From Blastocystis sp. Blastoise (Eukaryota > Sar > Bigyra > Opalinata > Blastocystidae): a DNA stretch of 64,000 bases. Location of the stretch: assembly GCA_039096225.1 (NCBI GenBank), contig JBBPEB010000003.1, forward strand, positions 738,001 through 802,000, given 5' to 3'. Made by a program: the position numbers and the translations under genes. The notes under the pieces were generated by a model. The model searched no databases. It had not been told where the DNA came from and worked only from the letters and a program-made list of their open reading frames with translations. Below, one piece after another: positions 58,004 through 64,000 of this stretch (position 1 is its first letter; each line of letters begins with the position of its first letter).

Positions 58004-58761
58004 ATGCTTGTATATCACGATATCTTTGGTAAATGCGAATTAGTCTCTGATTCCTTCCCCTCCACTGAAGACGATCTCTTATTAAACGTTGAAGCTAAGC
58101 TCGTCGAAAAGGAAGATTGTGAAGATGATGCCGTTCCTGAACAAATCCTCGATGTTGTTCAAAACCATAAGTATGTCCATTTATAATTTTTTTTTTTCAT
58201 AATTATAATAATTTATTTACTAAACTTTTTAAACTATCTATACTACTTTATAATCTTCAACAATTCGGTGGTGATGTTCCTCTTGATAAGAAGACCTTCA
58301 CTTCCCTCATGAAGAAGTATGTCAAACAAGTTCGTGGATATCTTAAGGAAAATAATCCTGAACGTGAAAAAGCCTTCGTTGAAGGAATGAACAACTACAT
58401 TGCTGCTGTTCTTAAGGCCTTCAAGGAATATGATTTCTATCACGGAACTGTTGATTATGATGCCATTGAAGACATATATTGTTTTATTCTATATATTTAT
58501 AAATATTATTTTATTTTATATATATATATTATTTTAAATATAAAGTTATTCTACTAAACATAATATATATAATATATATATATATATATAATTATATATG
58601 AAGACGATCTTGCTGAACAAAAGGAAAAGGCTACTGCTGAAGGTAAGGATCCTGCTACCATCACTCATCCTCAAGAAATGATTGTTATCTGCTCTTATGA
58701 AGATGGTGTTAAGCCCATTTTCCATTTCTTCAAGGATGGTATGATTGCTGAAAAGTATTAA
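58004..58761 (+). CDS. TPT1: translationally controlled tumour protein homologue (TCTP)
   Basis: Small, abundant, conserved cytosolic protein linked to growth and translation. Exon 1 (58,004-58,171) gives MLVYHDIFGKCELVSDSFPS and ends VPEQILDVVQNH. Exon 2 (about 58,252-58,484) gives LQQFGGDVPLDKK, KKYVKQVRGYLKENNPEREK and AAVLKAFKEYDFYHG. Exon 3 starts near 58,600 and ends EDGVKPIFHFFKDGMIAEKY. The start MLVYHD, the NH-LQ strand, the helical hairpin and the FFKDG-EK-type end are family hallmarks. Codon use is GC-richer than in neighbours (CTC, GCC, AAG), as expected for high expression. Odd: intron 1 has a normal GTATGT donor but no AG anywhere; family alignment puts the junction after TATAA. 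Exon 3 begins beside a direct GAAGAC repeat, so that junction is ambiguous too. Confidence 0.93.
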
Positions 58762-58948
58762 GCGATTTTTTTATTGTTTTTATTTTTTATGTAAACAACC
58801 TTCTGTTAGACACACTTCTATTTTATTTGTTTTGTTTTCTAATTCGAATACAACTAAACAATATTTTATATAAAGAAAACATATAACAAAACTTAAATGA
58901 ATACATAGAAATACATTTATATTTTCTTAATGATAAGAATGATCGAAT

Positions 58949-61900
58949 TTATTGATTTCTTGGTTTGTATTGATTATTTTTGTTATATTTTTGATATCCA
59001 AATCCTCCTTTAAAGAAGAAATCAGGTCTCATGGAATTATTATTATGAACATTAAACTTTCTGATATTTGTTTTCTTTCCTGTAGTAAATCCCATATTTT
59101 TATTATCATCTTTATATCCATTTTCATTAAAAGCAACATCTTGTATCTTTTCATTAGCTTCATTAAGATCATTAATCTTCTTCATAAAGTTCATCGATAA
59201 TGTTTCAAGTCTTGTAGGAGCATTAGAATAGAATATAATAGCATCTTTTGTTTGATCCCAAGCAGCTTCAATTATATTCTGAATAATAAGGGTACTCACT
59301 TCACTATATATATTAAGTGATAAAAAATAATATTATATATTTTTATGTAATAAGTAATAATATAATAATAATATAATAATAATAATACATATATACGTAT
59401 AAATAATATCTGAAGGTAATTCAAACATATCTGCTAATACTTGTCTAGTAAATGAAGAATAACATATACTACTATTACTTAAGAATACACGTAAAGCTAA
59501 TATTTTAATCTTATTATCTAACATTTCTAATGTCTTATTTCTATATTCTTCAATCCATAAATTCCAACTTGTTATTTGATGTATATAAAATATAGCATTT
59601 TTCCAATTACCAGACTATTTATATATTATTAATTATATTTTATTTAATTAATTTTAATAATATTAAATAATTAAAAATAGACTAAAAGGAAATAATAATA
59701 AATAATAATAAAAATAATAATAAAAATAATAATAAAAATAATAATAAAAATAATAATAAAAATAATAATAAAAATAATAATAAATAATAATAATAAATAA
59801 TAATAATAATAATAATAAAAATAATAATAAAAATAATAATAAATAATATATGTATATATACAATAATTTCTTTAGCAGCAGCAACAATACGAGTATTATT
59901 CATCTCAGGAGTACCATCGAAAAGAGATCTACTTTGACGATCAAACATCTTACGGAAATAACCAAAACGATAGGTAGTAGATATAGTATCATTAGCAATA
60001 GAAGGTAATTCTAAGAACATGCAAGAAATTAAATGACATGTTTCAATTAAATCAATATCAATATGCTATATATTATATAATAATAAACATAATATTAATA
60101 ATAATATTAATAATAATAATAAACATAATATATATACCATATGATAAGGAAGTTTTCTTCTTTCTTCATCACGTTTCTTTTCTTCATCAATTTGTTTGTT
60201 CATGTCTCTATTAATTTCTGTTCCTTGAGCAAGTAATACACGTATAGATGAACCTTGCTTCATATTCATAGTAAATAATTCACCTAAACAATTCTTAGCT
60301 ATTTGCATATCACCTAGACGGAAAGCACATAAACCTAATTGAGTCATAGCACGATTAAATAATACCTATATAATAAACATAATAATAATAATAATAATAA
60401 TATAATATATATATATAAATACAGATGTTTGAATATCCATAGCAGCAGTATTATCTTGTAATTTACTCATAAGAAGAAGATCTCTAGCTTCATTAAAATG
60501 ATTATGTATAGATAAATGATATATTTGACAAAGAATAGCTTGTTTCTTTTCAACTTCTTTACCATTCTTATAAATAAAAGTACATAAATTATTGATTATA
60601 GTAGTTAATTCTACTTTAGGAATAGTAAATGAAGAATAAGTAGTAGATACAGCAGCAGGATTGACAACAGTAGGATCAATTACAGTTACTATATATATAT
60701 AATAAATATATATATATATATTTATATATATATATATATACAAGTAGTAGGTGTACCAAGACAAGCAGGATGAATACATGATACATTACCTAATACTATA
60801 TTCTTATAATCATTTTCATAAATCTTTTGATACATATATTCAGGTTGATAGAAAATATATTGTAAATGTAATAAAGCCATAGCAGTAGCTCCTTCAAACA
60901 TTTTCTTGGATTCATAATATTGTTGTAATTTAGTACATAAATGAAGAATCTTTACTTCATCACGTAAGCGAGACACATAACCACTATATATAGTCATATA
61001 TATTATAATTACATATAATAAACATAATAAATTATATATATATATAATAATAATAATAATATACCTAGTATGAACATCAAGTTCACGAAGTGCAATCATA
61101 TAATTATCAGCTAATCTTAAAACAAAGTTATATATATTACATTCAGCAAAAACAACATTAGCATTCTTTGTCATAATGTCAACATCTTCAATAGCTTTTT
61201 CTTCTATTGTCATTGCTAATTGTTCATGGAAACGAAGTGGATATAATACTAAATTCTTATTAGCTGTAAGTATATCAATAAGTTTAGATATATTATAATA
61301 ACATGTATTCCATAAAGTAGGAGAAAGAGGATGATAAGGACTTGAAGGATAATCAAAAATAGAAGCAATAAGTTGAGTTAAAACTCTAATTTCATATTTA
61401 GGACCAAATTGTTTAGCAATAATAGAATATTTAGTAAGATTAAGAATAACAGACATACGATCATTCGCTATAGTTATTATTCATTATGAATAGTATAATC
61501 AATAATAATAAATAAGGATAATAAATAAATAAAAATAATAATAAATAAAAATAAATAAAGATAATAATAAATAAAACAAATATAATAATAAATAATAATA
61601 AAACTAATTTATAAAAATAAATACAATAATAAATACAATAATATAAAAAAAATACCTTTATTATGTCTTACACCAACAAAAGGAATAATTTTTTGTAATA
61701 ATTCTACAGGTGTATTAATAACTTCTTCTTCTTCTTTCTTTACTTCAACTTTAGTAATAACTTCTTTCTTAACTTCTTGTTTTTCATGTGTTTTTGGTTT
61801 TGCTTCTTTTTTCTTTCCTTTTTCTGCTTTTAATTGTTCTTTACGTATATCTTCAGGTGTTAATACCCATTTAGCTCTACCAGTTTTCTTAGGTTTACCT

Positions 61901-62260
61901 TCTTGTTCACTTTCACTTTCACTTTCACTAGAAGATGATGATGATGATGTGAAATCACTATCACTATCATATTCAGATGATGAAGTAGTAGTAGAAGAAG
62001 CAGAAGATTCACTTTCAGAATTAGATTCACTTTCACTTTCAGATTCAGAATTAGAATTACTATCTGAATTAGATTCAGATTCACTTTCGGAATTAGATTC
62101 ACTTTCAGAATTAGATTCAGATTCACTTTCAGAATTAGATTCACTTTCAGATTCAGATTCAGATTCAGAATTTGAATTAGATTCATCATCACTATCATCA
62201 CTATTATTATCACTATCTGAATTATCACTACCACTTTCAGATTCCTATAATTATATATTC

Positions 62261-62340
<80 letters not shown>

Positions 62341-62355
62341 CATAATAATAAACAT

Positions 62356-62440
<85 letters not shown>

Positions 62441-62978
62441 TTTCAGATTCAGATTCAGCAGGAGGATTAGCCTTGAAATTATCCATTTGAGTACGTAATA
62501 TATCACTTATACCCTTCTTCATATTTTGTTTTAATTTATTATAAGCCATAGCAACAGGTTTTTTCATCGATTTAAGATCATTTCTAGAAACACCATTAGT
62601 AGCATCTTCAACAAAACATGCAATACGAAGGAATATAGTAGGATAATTTTTATTACTGAAATATTGTTCAAATTTATCATCCATTTGTTTCTTTACAGAG
62701 TCATAAGCATTAGCAACATTAGGCCAATCATTAATTTTTTCATAGTTTTTAATCTTAGTAAAAGCATCACTTAAATCTTCAAGGAATTTAACTTTAGGAT
62801 GCTTGACGACTCTCTTTTCTTCTTCCTCTTCTTCAGAATCAGATTCATACACGTATTTAGACTTAGTAGCCATCTTAGGTTGTTCAACTTCAGATTCGGA
62901 ACTAGTACTAGTTTCAGAATCTAAGTCAGACTCAGAACTATCAGAAACCCAAAATCTTCCAGCAAATTTATTAGACAT
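58949..62978 (-). CDS. EIF3C: eIF3 subunit C
   Basis: Core subunit of translation initiation factor 3, cytosolic. About ten exons. N-terminus MSNKFAGRFWVSDSSESDLD is the SRFF-type motif of the family, followed by acidic residues and VKFLEDLSDAFTKIKNYEKI with DDKFEQYFSNKNYPTIFLRI. A very acidic Ser/Glu/Asp/Asn insertion (about residues 185-310) follows, then a Lys/Glu-rich linker. The helical body includes IRVLTQLIASIFDYPSSPYH, LHLCTKLQQYYESKKMFEGA, QAILCQIYHLSIHNHFNEAR, RAMTQLGLCAFRLGDMQIAK and HLISCMFLELPSIAND. The PCI domain is in the exons near 59,390-59,640 (FLSNSSICYSSFTRQVLADM). The tail is Gly/Asn/Lys-rich, ending NQYKPRNQ. The start is ATG 62,978. A (TA)n/(AAT)n intron at about 62,245-62,436 interrupts the N-terminal acidic region. 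Confidence 0.92.
59697..59850. repeat. (AATAATAAA)n repeat in eIF3c intron
   Basis: Tandem 12-bp AATAATAATAAA-like units in an intron. Reverse-strand frames here (YYYF or LLLF runs) are artefacts. Confidence 0.85.
62258..62434. repeat. (AAT)n followed by (TA)n in eIF3c intron
   Basis: About 27 AAT units then about 36 TA units, all within one intron near the 5' part of the eIF3c gene. Confidence 0.92.
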
Positions 62979-63500
62979 ATTATTAATTCAAGAAGAAAAT
63001 ATGGAGATAAATAATAAAAAGTTTAATAATCAAAAAAATGAATGATAATCATTTTGTTGAAATCAAGTCAAATAATCCTGAAATTATGTAGAAAAACACT
63101 GTCGAAAATATTTCTTATATTTTTTCATATTTATATATTTTCTTTTATATTTCAATGAATACTCATTATAATACTCTTTTACATTTTTTATTTAGGTATT
63201 CATTATGTACTCAATATTAATATTAATATATTAATTTAAATTAAAGTGTGATTTTCAATTTTTTTACTTTAGAAAAGCATATAACAAATATAATGATATG
63301 AGAAAACATATAAAATAATATAATAAATAACCTTATAATACTTTAAAGAGAAATAAAACAAAATAAAGTAGTAATGACTAAATACCCTATTAAATAGTTA
63401 CCAAAAAACCGAAAAAAAGAAAAATTAATATAAACAAAAAGAAGAAAACTGAAAATAAATAAAAAGAGGAAAAGTATAAAATAAATACTCTATATGTATA
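62979..63500. other. intergenic, no gene seen
   Basis: AT-rich spacer between the start of eIF3c and the 3' end of the next minus-strand gene. No feature recognised. Confidence 0.6.
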
Positions 63501-64000
63501 TTATGAAGATGGAGTATTATTTTTAGATTTTAATTTCTCTTCTAGTTCATTTAATCGATCATTTTGATGGAGAATAATTTGTTCCATCTTCCTCATTGTA
63601 TCTAATATAGATAAAGCTCGATCTGCATCATAACCAAAAATAGCTACATTAGGATCTATTTATTAAGTGTAAAATAATGATGTAAAGTAATATATATATA
63701 TTAAAACTAAAATAATGATGAAAATTGAAATAAAAATATTTATATATACATGGTTTTAAGGGAACATCATCACGAGTTGTAATCGGTGCAGAGCCTAAAA
63801 CATAGGCATCAACAGTGTCGATAGAAAAAGAAAATAAGTCACGATGTTGATCTAATTGACGACTTGTAGTCAAATACATCTTTCCAATAACCGATTTACA
63901 CTATAAGTTAAATAATATAATAACATTTTAAATAGAAAAAAAATTAAAATTAACATAAAAACAATAAAACAATTGATAAAATACACTTTCACATTGAAGA
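63501..64000 (-). CDS. hypothetical protein with C-terminal coiled coil, partial
   Basis: The 3' part of a minus-strand gene that continues beyond the window. Three exon pieces: a short one at the edge (about 63,987-64,000), 63,750-63,900 (CKSVIGKMYLTTSRQLDQHR, SIDTVDAYVLGSAP and TTRDDVPLKP) and about 63,501-63,656 (DPNVAIFGYDADRALSILDT, KMEQIILHQNDRLNELEEKL), ending KSKNNTPSS with TAA at 63,501-63,503. The final exon is heptad-like, so a coiled coil is likely. No membrane segment in the visible part. I do not recognise the family. Confidence 0.6.

Noticed and set aside
58149-58186. TCTP truncated after exon 1 as a 60-residue protein ending KYVHL
   Set aside because: The downstream exons continue the conserved fold in frame; the short product is read-through into intron 1.
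61949-62470. Plus-strand Ser/Glu/Asp/Leu-rich frame of 173 residues
   Set aside because: Antisense of the acidic repeat and microsatellite intron of eIF3c.

Overview
The window is from a very AT-rich, intron-dense nuclear genome of a unicellular or fungal-type eukaryote. Almost every gene is broken by short introns that mostly open with GTATAT and close with TATATAG. Intergenic DNA is full of microsatellites, and proteins carry long Asn runs encoded by (AAT)n. An early-diverging fungus such as an anaerobic gut fungus (Neocallimastigomycota) fits this look best, with an amoebozoan as alternative; the sequence alone does not settle it.

Layout. 1-13.7 kb is a compact housekeeping block: a 59-residue unknown protein (-), an organelle-targeted inorganic pyrophosphatase (-), an XPG/Rad2 nuclease (+), a phosphoglycerate-mutase-like protein (-) that has lost its catalytic residues, and a low-complexity Asn/Ser-rich protein (+). 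14,170-22,065 is a nearly intact 7.9-kb Mutator-like transposon with ~705-bp terminal inverted repeats and a 9-bp target duplication, inserted into a 97-bp tandem repeat. Its apparent single gene joins a MULE transposase, a ubiquitin-like domain and a Ulp1/C48 cysteine protease. 22.4-23.0 kb is a doubtful small spliced locus. 25.05-29.8 kb is a ~4.7-kb purine-biased tract. 30.5-43.4 kb is a decayed region bounded by an inverted repeat, with fossil MULE-like coding pieces and kilobases of (TATCTATAT)-type satellite.

44.6-64 kb returns to genes: a BTB-domain protein (-), tRNA-Glu(UUC), a probable NICE-3/C1orf43-like membrane protein (-), a YbaK-type deacylase-like protein (+), RAD18 (-), exocyst SEC6 (-), TCTP (+), eIF3c (-) and a partial unknown gene (-). 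Two are DNA-repair proteins (XPG, RAD18); eIF3c and TCTP belong to translation and growth.

The strongest second-look items are the transposase-UBL-Ulp1 arrangement, the dead phosphoglycerate mutase, two AT-AC introns with U12-type donor and branch signals (one each in the pyrophosphatase and the mutase-like gene), the purine tract, and the 13-kb decayed element in which nearly all the stops I inspected are one C-to-T change from Gln or Arg codons. A few splice junctions (TCTP intron 1, one intron each in the YbaK and mutase-like genes) lack a canonical solution, so residual assembly errors are possible.
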